64,000 nucleotides of DNA from Methylobacterium sp. J-068 (GTDB lineage Bacteria; Pseudomonadota; Alphaproteobacteria; Rhizobiales; Beijerinckiaceae). Positions 1 to 9,452 of this stretch are shown in pieces. The notes under the pieces were generated by a model that was not told the origin of the DNA, searched no databases, and was given only the letters and a program-made list of their open reading frames with translations. The DNA lies in the NCBI RefSeq assembly GCF_022829445.1, contig NZ_JAKSXY010000059.1, forward strand, positions 186,001 to 250,000, in the 5' to 3' direction. The position numbers and the translations under genes are program-made. Each line of letters starts with the position of its first letter. Position 1 is the stretch's first letter.

Positions 1-646
1 CTTTTGTCCCCTCAGATAGCTTCTGAAAAGCTTTGATATAGTCAAACCACGATTTCGGGGAGGCATCGGGCTCAAACTTCCGCAAGTAGGCTCCCATCAT
101 AAGTTCAAGGCCGCGGAGCGCATGGAAGCCGCAGGCTGTTGGGAGCTGGAATGCAAGGCATCGCCCTGCCTCATCGAACTCATCTAATGCTTCTTGAGGC
201 ACGTCTTTCCGAAGCTCTGAAGCAATCCTAGTGGACGCAGAGGATACCAAGTGAGAAAGTTTATAGATCGAAATTTGTCCGACCGAGTAGACCTCAATGT
301 CTCGACACTCGGCGAGATACACCGTCCTTAGCGCCGTAATCGAGTTGCTCACATTGATATATTTCCAGCTCGGGAATTCGCTATCTAAATTGGTTGGATC
401 GAATTTTACGTCTGTCATCAAGTGAGTATTGATGAAAGCCCGGACAGCCGCGGACAGCTCTGAGGCAATGTGCTTCGATGCTTGTAAGCCATTGTCTTCA
501 GCGATCATACGATTTAGCTTCTCCGGCAGATCTGATGCTGAGAAGAACAGATCATATCCTTTTGCGGTGGATGCGCTGTAAACCGCAGACGCCCGAGATA
601 GGCTTTCTGCGAGTTCGAAGTACTGCACGAGATCGAAGCGCTTCAC
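1..646 (-). CDS. Partial hypothetical protein of an integrated island (C-terminus beyond the window)
   Basis: An uninterrupted reading frame begins at a GTG codon (start VKRFDLVQYF) with GGAG seven bases upstream and stays open for 215 codons to the window edge, so its end is missing. The protein is mostly helical in appearance, with no membrane segment or signal peptide; I do not recognise the family. Base composition is clearly lower in GC than the following genes and codon use is mixed (many A/T-ending codons), which fits transferred DNA. It lies 62 bases downstream of the integrase remnant on the same strand, next to a tRNA gene, so it is probably island cargo, perhaps defence or regulatory. 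That role is inference only. Confidence 0.7.
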   Translation of the reverse strand, partial: MKRFDLVQYFELAESLSRASAVYSASTAKGYDLFFSASDLPEKLNRMIAEDNGLQASKHIASELSAAVRAFINTHLMTDVKFDPTNLDSEFPSWKYINVSNSITALRTVYLAECRDIEVYSVGQISIYKLSHLVSSASTRIASELRKDVPQEALDEFDEAGRCLAFQLPTACGFHALRGLELMMGAYLRKFEPDASPKSWFDYIKAFQKLSEGTK

Positions 647-708
647 TCAATATCTCCGTCTGGGCGAATGGCCACGGCTGCCGTGCCCTCAGGAAAAGAG
701 GTGGTAAT

Positions 709-1435
709 TTACCTCTGCGCAACGCCTTTTTCCGATCCAAAGACTTCGATGTTTATCCGCGGCAATTTATCCACAGCCTCCGCCATCGCCTTCACAGTCA
801 CCTCGCCGTAGACATCATCGGCTGTTCGCGCGGCGTGCCCTTGGATCGCATGAAGCACCCGGTCGCCCATGCCGGCCTCAATCCCCTCCGTCTTGAAGCG
901 GTGGCGCCAAGCGTGGTTCGGAGCCACCCTCGGGTCAGGCACCACCTCCCGCGCGAACTCCGCCAGCCGGTTCTTCAAGCCCTGGAGCGGGCCTAGCACG
1001 TCACCATCAAGCGCAGGCCTCAGGAACAGGTGACCGCTCTTGGCCCGTGCAACGAACCGGCCGAAGCCCAGCTCAATGGGTGACGGCGATGGTGCGATCC
1101 CCGTCGCCGTCCGCCCAGGCCCGATAGAGGTCTCCGGCGAGGGCCGTGGCCTGCTTGTGGCGGGGCGGGAGTTACGGAGCCGTCGCGTAGAAGCGCTCGA
1201 CGGTGGCGGCGGCCACTCCGTGGCGAACCTTCGCCTCACTCGGATCGCGCGTCTTCAGGGAGAAGCGCAGCATCGCCATACGGGGGGTGATGGTGATGTG
1301 CGTGGTCTCGGGGTCGAGCGGCACCGGAAGGGTACGGCCTACCGCGAGGGGCTGAACGTCAGCGGGAATGCGTTGCTTAAGTTGCGGGAGAGAGGAGTCT
1401 GACCGCTTCATCGGACGAGGGATCCTGATGAGCAT
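709..1435 (-). pseudogene. Degenerate tyrosine recombinase (phage or island integrase)
   Basis: Two pieces of one integrase survive in different frames. The N-terminal piece starts near 1435 (MLIRIPRPMKRSDSS) and looks like the DUF6538 N-terminal domain of alphaproteobacterial site-specific integrases, including the SLKTRDPSEAKVRH segment. It meets a TAA at about 1172, and homologous-looking residues (HKQATALAGDLYRAW) continue after that stop. The C-terminal piece ends at 709 and holds the catalytic HAWRHRFKT motif, IQGH and the YGEVT tyrosine region. The core-binding domain and the first catalytic arginine are missing, so an internal deletion joined the two ends. The gene starts beside the 3' end of tRNA-Leu, the usual position for an island integrase. 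It cannot encode an active enzyme. Confidence 0.85.
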
Positions 1436-1520
1436 GTGGCACACCGTTGTGGCACGGTCTGCCTGTCTCAACCACCTAATCCGGCTTAAGTTTCTGAGGC
1501 GTAGACGCTTCTCAGAACAT

Positions 1521-1605
1521 TGGTGCCCAGGAAAGGACTCGAACCTTCACCTCTTGCAAGACTGGTACCTGAAACCAGCGCGTCTACCAATTCCGCCACC
1601 TGGGC
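1521..1605 (-). tRNA. tRNA-Leu (anticodon CAG)
   Basis: The minus strand folds as an 85-base class II tRNA. The acceptor stem is GCCCAGG/CCTGGGC, the discriminator is A and CCA is encoded. The anticodon stem CTGGT/ACCAG frames the loop TTCAGGT with anticodon CAG (1569-1571). A long variable arm and the TTCGAGTCC T-loop are present. Its 3' end faces the integrase remnant, so it is the likely attachment site of the island to the left. Confidence 0.95.
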
Positions 1606-1714
1606 TCGCCGGGGCCGCTTCGCGGCGCCGACGCGGGTTTCGTTTAGGCGGGGTGGGGTCGGCCGTCAATCCGGATTGTGCGGGATTTTTCGGTCGGCCC
1701 CGGCGATTCTGTGA

Positions 1715-3130
1715 TCAGGCCTCGCTGCGCCACTCGCGGATGTCGACGAAGCGGCCGGCCACGGCCGCCGCCGCCGCCATGGCGGGCGAGACGAGGTGGG
1801 TGCGGCCGCGATGGCCCTGACGGCCCTCGAAGTTGCGGTTCGAGGTCGACGCGCAGCGCTCGTTCGGGCTCAGGCGGTCGGCGTTCATGCCGAGGCACAT
1901 GGAGCAGCCCGGCTCGCGCCAGTCGAACCCGGCCGCCTTGAGGATCCGGTCGATGCCCTCGGCCTCGGCCTGGCTCTTCACGAGGCCGGAGCCCGGCACC
2001 ACCATGGCGGAGACGTTCGCGTGGACCTTGCGGCCCTCCACCATCTTGGCCACGGCGCGCAGATCCTCGATGCGGCCGTTGGTGCAGGAGCCGATGAAGA
2101 CGCGGTCGAGGGTGATGTCGGTGATCTTCGTGCCGGGGGTCAGGCCCATGTAGTCGAGGGCCTTCTCCTTCGACTGGCGCTTGTTCTCGTCGAGGATGCG
2201 GGACGGATCCGGCACGGTCCCCAGGATCGAGACGACGTCCTCGGGGCTGGTGCCCCAGCTGACGATCGGGGGCAGGTTGGCCGCATCGAGGCGCACCTCG
2301 CGATCGAAGTAAGCCCCTTCGTCGGTGACGAGGCTCTCCCAATAGGCCCTGGCGCGGGCGAAGGCCTCGCCGGCCGGCGCCTTCGGCCGGCCCTCGACAT
2401 AGGCGTAGGTGGTGGCGTCCGGCGCCACCAGGCCGGCGCGGGCGCCGCCCTCGATCGACATGTTGCAGATCGTCATGCGGCCCTCCATCGAGAGGGCGCG
2501 GATCGCCGAGCCGGCATATTCGATGACGTAGCCGGTCCCGCCGGCGGTGCCGATCTCGCCGATGATCGCCAGGATGATGTCCTTGGCGGTCACGCCGGCC
2601 GGCAGGGTGCCGTCGACGCTGACGCGCATGTTCTTCGCCTTCTTCTGCAGCAGCGTCTGGGTGGCGAGCACGTGCTCCACCTCCGAGGTGCCGATGCCGT
2701 GGGCGAGCGCCCCGAAGGCGCCGTGGGTCGAGGTGTGGCTGTCGCCGCAGACGATGGTCTGGCCCGGCAGGGTGAAGCCCTGCTCCGGCCCGATCACGTG
2801 GACGATGCCCTGGCGGCGATCCAGCGCGTCGTAGAACTCGATCCCGAAGTCGCGCACGTTCTCGGCGAGCGCCTCCAGCTGGATGCGGCTCTCGGGGTCC
2901 TCGATGCCGAAGCGGCGATCCGAGGTCTGGACGTTGTGATCGACCACCGCGAGGGTCTTCTCGGGGTGGCGCACCCGGCGTCCGGCCACGCGCAGGCCCT
3001 CGAAGGCCTGGGGGCTGGTGACCTCGTGGACGAGGTGACGGTCGATGTAGAGCAGGGTGGAGCCGTCCGGCTCGACATCGACGACGTGGTCGTCCCAGAT
3101 CTTGTCGTAGAGGGTGCGCGGCGCGGTCAT
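1715..3130 (-). CDS. leuC: 3-isopropylmalate dehydratase large subunit
   Basis: LeuC is the iron-sulfur subunit of isopropylmalate isomerase, the second step of leucine synthesis, and acts with LeuD in the cytoplasm. The 471-residue length is normal for the family. The [4Fe-4S] cysteines are visible in GSCTNGR (about residue 347) and in [10 protein letters not shown] (about residues 408 and 411). The N-terminus [12 protein letters not shown] is typical. The usual [17 protein letters not shown] end is also present ([19 protein letters not shown]). leuD is not in the window; leuA lies far away at 58.9 kb, so the leucine genes are scattered. Confidence 0.97.
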   Translation of the reverse strand: MTAPRTLYDKIWDDHVVDVEPDGSTLLYIDRHLVHEVTSPQAFEGLRVAGRRVRHPEKTLAVVDHNVQTSDRRFGIEDPESRIQLEALAENVRDFGIEFYDALDRRQGIVHVIGPEQGFTLPGQTIVCGDSHTSTHGAFGALAHGIGTSEVEHVLATQTLLQKKAKNMRVSVDGTLPAGVTAKDIILAIIGEIGTAGGTGYVIEYAGSAIRALSMEGRMTICNMSIEGGARAGLVAPDATTYAYVEGRPKAPAGEAFARARAYWESLVTDEGAYFDREVRLDAANLPPIVSWGTSPEDVVSILGTVPDPSRILDENKRQSKEKALDYMGLTPGTKITDITLDRVFIGSCTNGRIEDLRAVAKMVEGRKVHANVSAMVVPGSGLVKSQAEAEGIDRILKAAGFDWREPGCSMCLGMNADRLSPNERCASTSNRNFEGRQGHRGRTHLVSPAMAAAAAVAGRFVDIREWRSEA

Positions 3131-3280
3131 GGCGTGGCTGTTCTGGCTTCGGGAGTCGGGAAACGGGTTCGGGTCCCCCTTTAGTAGTGTTCCAGGGCGC
3201 TTCGCGAAAGTGGGGCCGCGGTCGCGCGCGGCGGATGGCAGCCCGGAACCCGTCGCATGCGCGCGGCCCTCCTATCCCGC

Positions 3281-3332
3281 GCCTCTCTGGCCAAGGTTTT
3301 CTGGCCAAGGTTCTCTGGCCACGCCTCTCTGG
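3281..3332. repeat. Short tandem repeat upstream of the 2-hydroxyacid dehydrogenase
   Basis: A unit close to TCTCTGGCCAAGGTT occurs about three times in a row with a degenerate fourth copy (period about 14-15 bases). It lies between the divergent leuC and dehydrogenase genes (3131-3422), where no gene is visible. Function unknown. Confidence 0.6.
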
Positions 3333-3422
3333 ACCGGGTCGGGTGCGCGGATTAAAGCTGCCGAGGTCGGTCCGCGCCCCGTCGTGCCGATGCTTCCGCT
3401 CCGTTCGCGAGACCTCGACCCC

Positions 3423-4388
3423 ATGCAGCCCGTCGACATCCTGATGCTCAAGGCGATGCATCCCGACGTGATTTCGGGGGTCGAGCGGCGCTTCACCCTC
3501 CACCGCCTCGACACGGCGCCGGATGCCGAGGCGTTCTTCCGCGAGGTCGGGCCCCGCATCCGGGGCCTGGCGACGGGCGCCCAGGCTCCCGTCGACCGGA
3601 CGCTGATCCAGCGCCTGCCGAACCTCGCCGTCATCGCGAGCCTCGGCGTCGGCTACGACACCATCGACACGGCGGCCGCCGCCGAGCGCGGCATCATCGT
3701 GACGCATACGCCGGACGTCCTCACGGACGAGGTGGCCGACCTCGCCCTGGGCCTGCTCCTGGCGACGGTGCGGCAGATCCCGCAGGCCGATCGCTACCTG
3801 CGCGGCGGCCACTGGCCGCGCCAGACGTATCCGCTGACCCCGACCCTGCGGGGCCGGACCGTCGGCATCCTCGGCCTCGGCCGGATCGGGCGCGCCATCG
3901 CGCGCCGGCTCGAAGGGTTCGGTGTCGCCATCGCCTATCACGGGCGCCGGCCGCAGACCGACGTGCCCTACGCCTATCATCCGACCCTGCTCGGGCTGGC
4001 CGAGGCCGCCGACGTGCTCCTCGTGGTGGCGCCGGGCGGCCCCGAGACGACCGGCCTCGTGGATGCGGCGGTCCTGGAGGCCCTCGGCCCCGAGGGCATC
4101 GTGGTCAACGTGGCGCGCGGCAGCGTCATCGACGAGGCCGCCCTGATCCAGGCGCTGCGATCCGGCGCCATCCTGGGCGCCGGGCTCGACGTGTTCGCGC
4201 GCGAGCCGCACGTGCCGCCCGAATTGATCGCGATGGACCACGTCGTGCTGCTGCCCCACGTGGGCTCCGCCTCCGTTCAGACCCGCGCGGCGATGGGTCA
4301 GCTCGTGGTCGACAACCTCGTCGCGTTCTTCGACGGCCGTGGCCCCCTCACCCCGGTGCCCGAGACGCCGTGGACCGCAGGGGCATGA
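3423..4388 (+). CDS. D-isomer 2-hydroxyacid dehydrogenase (glyoxylate/hydroxypyruvate reductase type)
   Basis: A 321-residue NAD(P)H-dependent dehydrogenase that likely reduces glyoxylate, hydroxypyruvate or a related 2-keto acid. The nucleotide-binding motif GILGLGRIGRAIARR lies near residue 150. The substrate and catalytic arginine is in VNVARGSVIDEAAL (about 225), the catalytic glutamate is in the DVFAREP region, and the catalytic histidine is in LLPHVGSAS. The start MQPVDILMLKAM fits the family; the frame is open for 103 codons upstream, but that extension has no family look. The last codons overlap the start of the next gene by 4 bases (ATGA), so the two are co-translated. The exact substrate cannot be set from sequence. 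Confidence 0.9.
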   Translation: MQPVDILMLKAMHPDVISGVERRFTLHRLDTAPDAEAFFREVGPRIRGLATGAQAPVDRTLIQRLPNLAVIASLGVGYDTIDTAAAAERGIIVTHTPDVLTDEVADLALGLLLATVRQIPQADRYLRGGHWPRQTYPLTPTLRGRTVGILGLGRIGRAIARRLEGFGVAIAYHGRRPQTDVPYAYHPTLLGLAEAADVLLVVAPGGPETTGLVDAAVLEALGPEGIVVNVARGSVIDEAALIQALRSGAILGAGLDVFAREPHVPPELIAMDHVVLLPHVGSASVQTRAAMGQLVVDNLVAFFDGRGPLTPVPETPWTAGA

Positions 4389-5236
4389 CGCGGCTCCGTC
4401 TCGGGCTGCTGACCGGCGGCGCCGTCCTGGCGCTCCAGATGTCCGCCCTCGGCCAGGAGCCCGGCCAGAATCCCGGCCCGGACACCGCGCCGGACGCGGC
4501 CAAGGCGCCATTCATCGAGAGCCTGCCACGCGACATTGCCGGCGTGCCCGGCACCTGGGACCTGTCGCGGGATGGCAGCACCCGCCGCTGCGTCATGACC
4601 CTGTCGGGCGAGAGCGGGCCTTCGGGCCGGCGCCTGTCCTTTCCCGCCGGATGCCGCCGGGCGCTCCCGATCCTCAACGGCGTGGCGGGCTGGCTGTTCT
4701 CGGACGGGAACATCCGGCTCGTCGACAAGGACGTCCGGCCGGTGCTGCAATTCACGCGGCGGGCCGATGCCCGCAGCCTCCTGGCACCGGGCGCCACCGG
4801 GGAGACCTTCAGCCTCGTGCCGCTCCAGATCGTCGCGATGATGCCGCCGACCGACGCGGTCCCGACGAGTCCCGGCGCGGGCAGCGCCGCTCCGGACGCG
4901 CGGATCGGCACCGGCCGGACGGAGCCCGGCCCGGCCCGTGACGCGCCGGCTCCCGGGATCTACGCCCTCGACCGCTACCGCGAGCAGGACGTCTGCCGCA
5001 TCGAGCTGACGGACACCGCCCCTCCGGCGCCGGTGCGCATCCTGGACAATTGCCGGGACAGCGGGCTGTCGGTCTTCGATCCCGTCTCATGGCGCTTCGA
5101 CAAGGGACGGATGACGCTGACCGCCCGGCGCGGGCACGTGGTCACCCTGGTTCCCACGGGGGATGGCCGCTGGCGCCGCGACCCGGAAGTCGGCACCACC
5201 TTCGTGCTGCGCAAGGTGGATGCGGCGACACCTTGA
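4385..5236 (+). CDS. Exported protein with two tandem AprI/Inh-type metalloprotease inhibitor domains
   Basis: The protein (283 residues) begins with a signal peptide (MTRLRLGLLTGGAVLALQMSALGQ). Two copies of the AprI/Inh beta-barrel pattern follow. The first is at about residues 50-140 (GTWDLSRDGSTRRCVMTL, FPAGCRRALP, VAGWLFSDGNIRLVD). The second is at about 185-283 (GIYALDRYREQDVCRIEL, ILDNCRDSGL, WRFDKGRMTLTAR). A Pro/Ala/Gly linker joins them, and each domain has the paired cysteines of the family. Known members are single-domain periplasmic inhibitors of serralysin proteases. The ATG overlaps the dehydrogenase stop by 4 bases. Function as a protease inhibitor is inferred; no protease gene is adjacent. 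Confidence 0.75.
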   Translation: MTRLRLGLLTGGAVLALQMSALGQEPGQNPGPDTAPDAAKAPFIESLPRDIAGVPGTWDLSRDGSTRRCVMTLSGESGPSGRRLSFPAGCRRALPILNGVAGWLFSDGNIRLVDKDVRPVLQFTRRADARSLLAPGATGETFSLVPLQIVAMMPPTDAVPTSPGAGSAAPDARIGTGRTEPGPARDAPAPGIYALDRYREQDVCRIELTDTAPPAPVRILDNCRDSGLSVFDPVSWRFDKGRMTLTARRGHVVTLVPTGDGRWRRDPEVGTTFVLRKVDAATP

Positions 5237-5265
5237 GCACCCCCGCCCCCCGATCAATTTGCCCG

Positions 5266-6018
5266 ATGCCGCTGACCGTCGCCGCCCTGTACAAGTTCGT
5301 CGCCCTGCCGGACGCCGAGGCGCTGCAATCGGGTTTGCGGGCCCTGTGCGAAGGGCTCGGCATCACCGGCACGCTGCTGCTGGCCCGCGAGGGCATCAAC
5401 GGCACGGTGGCGGGCACGCCCGACGCGATCGAGGCCCTCCTGGCGGACCTGCGCACCGGGACGCTCTTCGGCGACCGCCTGCGGGACATCGACTGCAAGC
5501 TGTCGCGGGCCGAGACGCCGCCGTTCCGGCAGCTCAAGATCCGGGTGAAGCGCGAGATCGTCACCTTCGACGACGGAGCCACCGACGCGGCCTCCGGCGC
5601 CGGCTCGCCCGTCGCGCCGGAGGACTGGAACGCCCTCCTCGACACGCCCGGCCTCCTCCTCATCGACACGCGCAACGCCTTCGAGGTGGCGCTCGGCAGC
5701 TTCCCGGGCGCCGTCGATCCGGGCATCACCCGGTTCAGCGCCTTTCGCGACTACGTCGATGCGCTGGATCCGGCCGCGCACCCGAAGGTCGCGATGTTCT
5801 GCACCGGCGGCATCCGCTGCGAGAAGGCGGGCGCCTACATGCGCGCGAAGGGGTTTTCCGACGTGCGCCACCTCGCGGGCGGCATCCTGCGCTACCTCGA
5901 GACCGTGCCGGATGCCGAGAACCGCTGGCGCGGCGACTGCTTCGTCTTCGACGGCCGCATCGCCCTCGGACCCGCCCTCGTGGAGCGTCCGGACCACGCT
6001 CCGGAGACCTTGCGATGA
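5266..6018 (+). CDS. trhO: tRNA uridine(34) hydroxylase, rhodanese-domain protein
   Basis: TrhO (formerly YceA) performs oxygen-dependent hydroxylation of U34 in tRNAs on the way to 5-carboxymethoxy or 5-methoxyuridine. The 250-residue protein starts MPLTVAALYKFVAL. It shows the N-terminal acylphosphatase-like part (GITGTLLLAREGINGTVAG), the KIRVKREIVTF bridge, and a rhodanese domain with the active-site loop CTGGIRCEKAGAYM (cysteine near residue 183). The family C-terminal cysteine extension is short here. It starts 29 bases after the inhibitor gene and overlaps slyX by 4 bases. Confidence 0.93.
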   Translation: MPLTVAALYKFVALPDAEALQSGLRALCEGLGITGTLLLAREGINGTVAGTPDAIEALLADLRTGTLFGDRLRDIDCKLSRAETPPFRQLKIRVKREIVTFDDGATDAASGAGSPVAPEDWNALLDTPGLLLIDTRNAFEVALGSFPGAVDPGITRFSAFRDYVDALDPAAHPKVAMFCTGGIRCEKAGAYMRAKGFSDVRHLAGGILRYLETVPDAENRWRGDCFVFDGRIALGPALVERPDHAPETLR

Positions 6019-6248
6019 CAGACTTGGCGATGACAGACCCGAACGACCTCGCCGCCCGCATCGACGCCCTGGAGATGCGGCTGACCGAGCAGGACGTCAC
6101 CATCGACGACCTCAACGCCACGATCACGGCGCAGTGGCGCCAGATCGACGCCCTGTCGCGAACGGTGGCCAAGCTCGTCGAGGAGGTGGAGGAGGCCGCC
6201 AACCGCCCGGGCACGGGCGCGCCGGAGCCTCCGCCACCGCATTACTGA
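6015..6248 (+). CDS. slyX: SlyX family protein
   Basis: A 77-residue coiled-coil protein: the heptad-rich segment RIDALEMRLTEQDVTIDDLN and the end PPPHY match SlyX proteins. The family has no firm function. Its ATG overlaps the trhO stop (ATGA), indicating translational coupling. The first codons contain a near-exact duplication of GATGACAGAC (about 6014-6038), so a second in-frame ATG at 6030 is an alternative start. Confidence 0.85.
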   Translation: MTDLAMTDPNDLAARIDALEMRLTEQDVTIDDLNATITAQWRQIDALSRTVAKLVEEVEEAANRPGTGAPEPPPPHY

Positions 6249-6254
6249 CGGCCG

Positions 6255-7697
6255 CTACGGCCCGGCGCTCGCCTGACTGACGAACTTCGTCGTGAGATAC
6301 GCCTCGATCGCCTCCGAGCCGCCCTCGCTGCCGTAACCGGATTCCTTGACGCCGCCGAAGGGCGTCTCGGGGAAGGCGAGGCCGTGATGGTTGATGCCGA
6401 CCATGCCGCTCTCCACCCGCGCGGCGACCCGGGCGGCGCGCGTGGCCGAGCGCGTATAGGCGTAGGCCGCGAGGCCGTAGGGCAGCCGGTTCGCCTCCGC
6501 ATAGGCCGCCTCGTCGTCCGAGAAGCGCTGGATCAGCGCCACCGGGCCGAAGGGCTCCTCGTTCATGATCCGGGCGCTCTGGGGCACGTCGCAGAGGACG
6601 GTCGGCTCGAAGAAGTTGCCGCGATTGCCGATGCGCTTGCCGCCGGTGCGCAGGTCCGCGCCCCGCGCCACCGCGTCGGCGCACAGGGTCTCCATCGCCT
6701 CCAGCCGGCGGGCATGGATCAGAGGTCCCATCCGGGTGGCGGGATCGAGTCCGTCCCCGACCGTCAGCCCTTCCGCGAACGACACGAAGCCATCGCGGAA
6801 CCGGTCGTAGACGGCCTCGTGCACGAGCATCCGGGTCGGCGCGACGCAGACCTGCCCGGCATTGCGGAACTTGTTGGCGCCGAGCACGGCCACGGCCGCG
6901 TCGACATCCGCGTCCTCGAACACGATCGCGGGGGCGTGGCCGCCGAGTTCCATCGTCGCCCGCTTCATGTGGCGCCCAGCCAGGGCCGCGAGTTCCTTGC
7001 CCACCGGGGTCGAGCCCGTGAACGACATCTTGGCGATGACCGGATGCGGGATGAGGTAGCCCGAGATGCTCGCCGGGTCGCCGAACACCAGGGAGAGCAC
7101 GTCCCCCGGCACGCCGGCATCGAGGAAGGCCCGGATCATCGCGGCGCAGCTCGCGGGCGTGTCCTCGGGGCCCTTCAGGATCACCGAGCAGCCGGCGCAG
7201 AGGGCGGCGGCGACCTTGCGCACGGCCTGATTGATGGGAAAATTCCAGGGCGTGAAGGCGGCGACGGGCCCGACGGGCTCGCGCAGGACCATCTGGACCA
7301 CGCCGTCGGCACGCGCCGGAACGATCCGCCCGTACGCGCGCCGGCCCTCCTCCGCGAACCAGTCGGTGACGTCGGCTCCGGCCAGGATCTCGACGCGCGC
7401 CTCGGCGAGGGGCTTGCCCTGCTCCAGGGTCATGATGCGGGCGATGTCCTCGACACGGGACCGCAGGAGGTCGGCCGCGCGGCGCAGCACCTTCGAGCGC
7501 TCGAAGGCCGAGACCCCGCGCCAGGCGGTAAAGCCGCGCGCGGCGGCGGCGAGCGCCCGGTCGAGATCGTCGCGCGTCGCGACGGCCAGGGTGCCGAGGG
7601 TCTCCCCGGTGGCGGGGTTGAGCACCGGCAGGGTCTCGGAGGCGGACCCATCGGTCCAGACCCCGGCGATGTGCAGCGTCACGTTCGGATACGTCAT
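6255..7697 (-). CDS. gabD: NAD(P)-dependent aldehyde dehydrogenase, succinate-semialdehyde dehydrogenase type
   Basis: A 480-residue aldehyde dehydrogenase that fits oxidation of succinate semialdehyde or a similar aldehyde. Family marks in order: the [17 protein letters not shown] cofactor segment, the Rossmann loop [11 protein letters not shown], the catalytic glutamate in ELGGHAP, and the catalytic cysteine in [13 protein letters not shown]. The C-terminal NEEPFGPV and [16 protein letters not shown] blocks are also present. The ATG at 7697 ([14 protein letters not shown]) has GGGAG six bases upstream and is preferred over the ATG five codons earlier. It converges with slyX. The gene symbol is a best guess because substrate range cannot be read from the sequence. 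Confidence 0.85.
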   Translation of the reverse strand: MTYPNVTLHIAGVWTDGSASETLPVLNPATGETLGTLAVATRDDLDRALAAAARGFTAWRGVSAFERSKVLRRAADLLRSRVEDIARIMTLEQGKPLAEARVEILAGADVTDWFAEEGRRAYGRIVPARADGVVQMVLREPVGPVAAFTPWNFPINQAVRKVAAALCAGCSVILKGPEDTPASCAAMIRAFLDAGVPGDVLSLVFGDPASISGYLIPHPVIAKMSFTGSTPVGKELAALAGRHMKRATMELGGHAPAIVFEDADVDAAVAVLGANKFRNAGQVCVAPTRMLVHEAVYDRFRDGFVSFAEGLTVGDGLDPATRMGPLIHARRLEAMETLCADAVARGADLRTGGKRIGNRGNFFEPTVLCDVPQSARIMNEEPFGPVALIQRFSDDEAAYAEANRLPYGLAAYAYTRSATRAARVAARVESGMVGINHHGLAFPETPFGGVKESGYGSEGGSEAIEAYLTTKFVSQASAGP

Positions 7698-7760
7698 CGG
7701 CGGCTCCCGCATGGCAGTGGAGCCGGGTTGTCCACCCTTCGAACGCGTGCCGCAACCCTC

Positions 7761-8552
7761 TCAGGCGGCGATTCGCTCGACGACCGCGTCCGGTCCGGTG
7801 ACGACCACGTCGCCGCCGCGCCGGGCCTGGAGCGTGCCGCCCTTGGGCACCACCTTCCAGCCGTCGCGGCAGCCGTCGATCGGCTCGGAGACCACGACGA
7901 CGCCGGTCTCGGTCTGACGGTAATAGAGGCTCGGCGGCGAGCCGTCGCAGGCCCAGCGGAAGGCCGTCAGGGTCTCGCCATCGGTGACCACGGCGGTGAA
8001 GCGCAGGGGTTCGACCGCATCGGCGTTGCGCATCAGTTCCCGCACCGTGGCCAGGGTCCGGGTCATGGCGCCGATCGGGTCCTCCGCGAGGCCGTTGGCC
8101 AGGGCCAGGAGGAAGATCGCCTCGGAATCCGTGCTGCCGCGCCGGTCGTCGTAGAGCGCATCGGGGATCAGCGCCTCGATCCGGCGCTTGATGCGGTGAT
8201 AGCCGCCGATCTGGCCGTTGTGCATGAACAGGTGCCGGCCATGGGCGAAGGGGTGGCAGTTCGCGCGCGTGGTGGCGGTGCCGGTGGAGGCCCGCACGTG
8301 GGCGAAGAACATCCGCGCCCGGACCTGCTGGCAGAGATTGACGAGATTCTCGTCCGACCAGGCGGGGCAGACGTCGCGGTACAGGCCCGGATCGACCCGC
8401 TCGCCATACCAGCCGATGCCGAAACCGTCGCCGTTGGTCTCCGTCTTCGCCTCGGCCGCGTGGAGCGACTGATGCACCAGCGAGTGCGTCGGTGCGCAGA
8501 CGAGGTCGGTCAGGAAGACCGGCTCACCGGAATACGCGAGAAAGCGGCACAT
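7761..8552 (-). CDS. Class II glutamine amidotransferase (EgtC/YafJ-like)
   Basis: A 263-residue N-terminal nucleophile hydrolase. Translation starts at MCRFLAYSGEPVFL so that Cys2 becomes the nucleophile after methionine removal; this fixes the start at 8552 although the frame is open upstream. Other family signs are NGDGFGIGWYG, FFAHVRASTGTATTRANCHPF, MHNGQIGGY and the STDSEAIF block. Members hydrolyse glutamine or gamma-glutamyl amides; EgtC does so in ergothioneine synthesis, but no other egt gene is near, so the substrate is open. It is transcribed in the same direction as the dehydrogenase 63 bases downstream. Confidence 0.85.
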   Translation of the reverse strand: MCRFLAYSGEPVFLTDLVCAPTHSLVHQSLHAAEAKTETNGDGFGIGWYGERVDPGLYRDVCPAWSDENLVNLCQQVRARMFFAHVRASTGTATTRANCHPFAHGRHLFMHNGQIGGYHRIKRRIEALIPDALYDDRRGSTDSEAIFLLALANGLAEDPIGAMTRTLATVRELMRNADAVEPLRFTAVVTDGETLTAFRWACDGSPPSLYYRQTETGVVVVSEPIDGCRDGWKVVPKGGTLQARRGGDVVVTGPDAVVERIAA

Positions 8553-9059
8553 GACTGGCAAACACCCCCTGGTCCCAACGAAGCCTCGATCCGCGTTCAC
8601 CGCTGAAGCGCGACGGCCGCCTCATAGGCTGTCCTCGACGTCGTCGAGGGTTAAGTTCGGGTCATCGCGGTGAACGGATCGTTAACGCGACGCCCCGGCC
8701 GAACCTCGCCGAGGACGGGATTCACGCCGCGCGATGCAAGAGACGCACCGCGACGCGGAGCCCGCCGACCGGGTTCGTGATGCCCGAACGCGCATTGAGC
8801 ATGCGACCCCGGCGGGAATGGGGCGCGGCGCGGCCCCGAGGATGCGGGAACCGCATAGCCGGATCAACGATTCGGACTCTTGCCGGCCGCACCGTGGCGG
8901 CGCAGCATCACGTCCAGAGAATCAGCATCGACGGCGGAAAGCCGCCCTGCCTCGGGTTTCGCACACGCAAACCCACGGGTCCCGCACGGGACCCGCACTC
9001 GCAAACCGATGGGGCCCGCACGGGACCCGCACACGAACCGCGCTCGCAAAGGAGACTTC
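8553..9059. other. Intergenic region between divergent genes, with a 34-bp tandem repeat
   Basis: I see no gene here. The stretch 8966-9033 holds two adjacent 34-base copies (beginning CGCAAACCCACGGGTCCCGC and CGCAAACCGATGGGGCCCGC), directly before the ribosome binding site AAAGGAG of the receiver gene. A near-palindrome CCTCGACGTCGTCGAGG lies at about 8632-8650. Promoters of both flanking genes must be here, but no clear hexamers can be named. Confidence 0.6.
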
Positions 9060-9452
9060 ATGGATCGCTCACACGCCGATTGTCCGATCGCCCTCGTGGT
9101 CGAGGACGATGCCGAGGTTCGCAACCTGGCCACAGCCGTCCTCGAGGAGACCGACCTGGACGTGATCGCCTGCGACAGCGCGGAAGCCGCCATCTCGGTT
9201 CTGGAGCGCTCGGGTGAGAACGTGGCGCTGCTCTTCGCCGATGTGCGCCTCGGCGCAGGGATGGACGGCATCGCGCTCGCCACCGCCGTCGGGCGGCGCT
9301 GGCCGGACGTGCGGGTGGTCCTCACCTCCGGCGGAGACGCCCGCGGCGTCGGCGGTCTCCCGGCCGAGGCCGTCTACATGCAGAAGCCGTGGCGGGCCCT
9401 CGATGTGCTGGTCCAGGCGGAGCACGCGACGGTGGCCGCACGCGCCGCCTGA
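9060..9452 (+). CDS. Single-domain response regulator (CheY-like receiver)
   Basis: The 130-residue protein is only a receiver domain. The acidic pocket is D16/D17 (VVEDDAEVR), the phosphoacceptor aspartate is D61 (LLFADVRLG), the conserved serine is in VVLTSGG and the lysine is K109 (YMQKPWRALD). The QKPW ending is common in receivers that accept phosphate from HWE or hybrid kinases in alphaproteobacteria. AAAGGAGA sits well placed before the ATG. No partner kinase is adjacent; the HWE kinase at 26.7 kb is one candidate by type only. Confidence 0.9.
   Translation: MDRSHADCPIALVVEDDAEVRNLATAVLEETDLDVIACDSAEAAISVLERSGENVALLFADVRLGAGMDGIALATAVGRRWPDVRVVLTSGGDARGVGGLPAEAVYMQKPWRALDVLVQAEHATVAARAA

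Noticed and set aside
1644-4511. A 955-codon minus-strand open frame opposite and across leuC and the 2-hydroxyacid dehydrogenase
   Set aside because: It is an Arg/Pro/Gly-rich shadow frame of GC-rich genes with recognisable products in the other frames.
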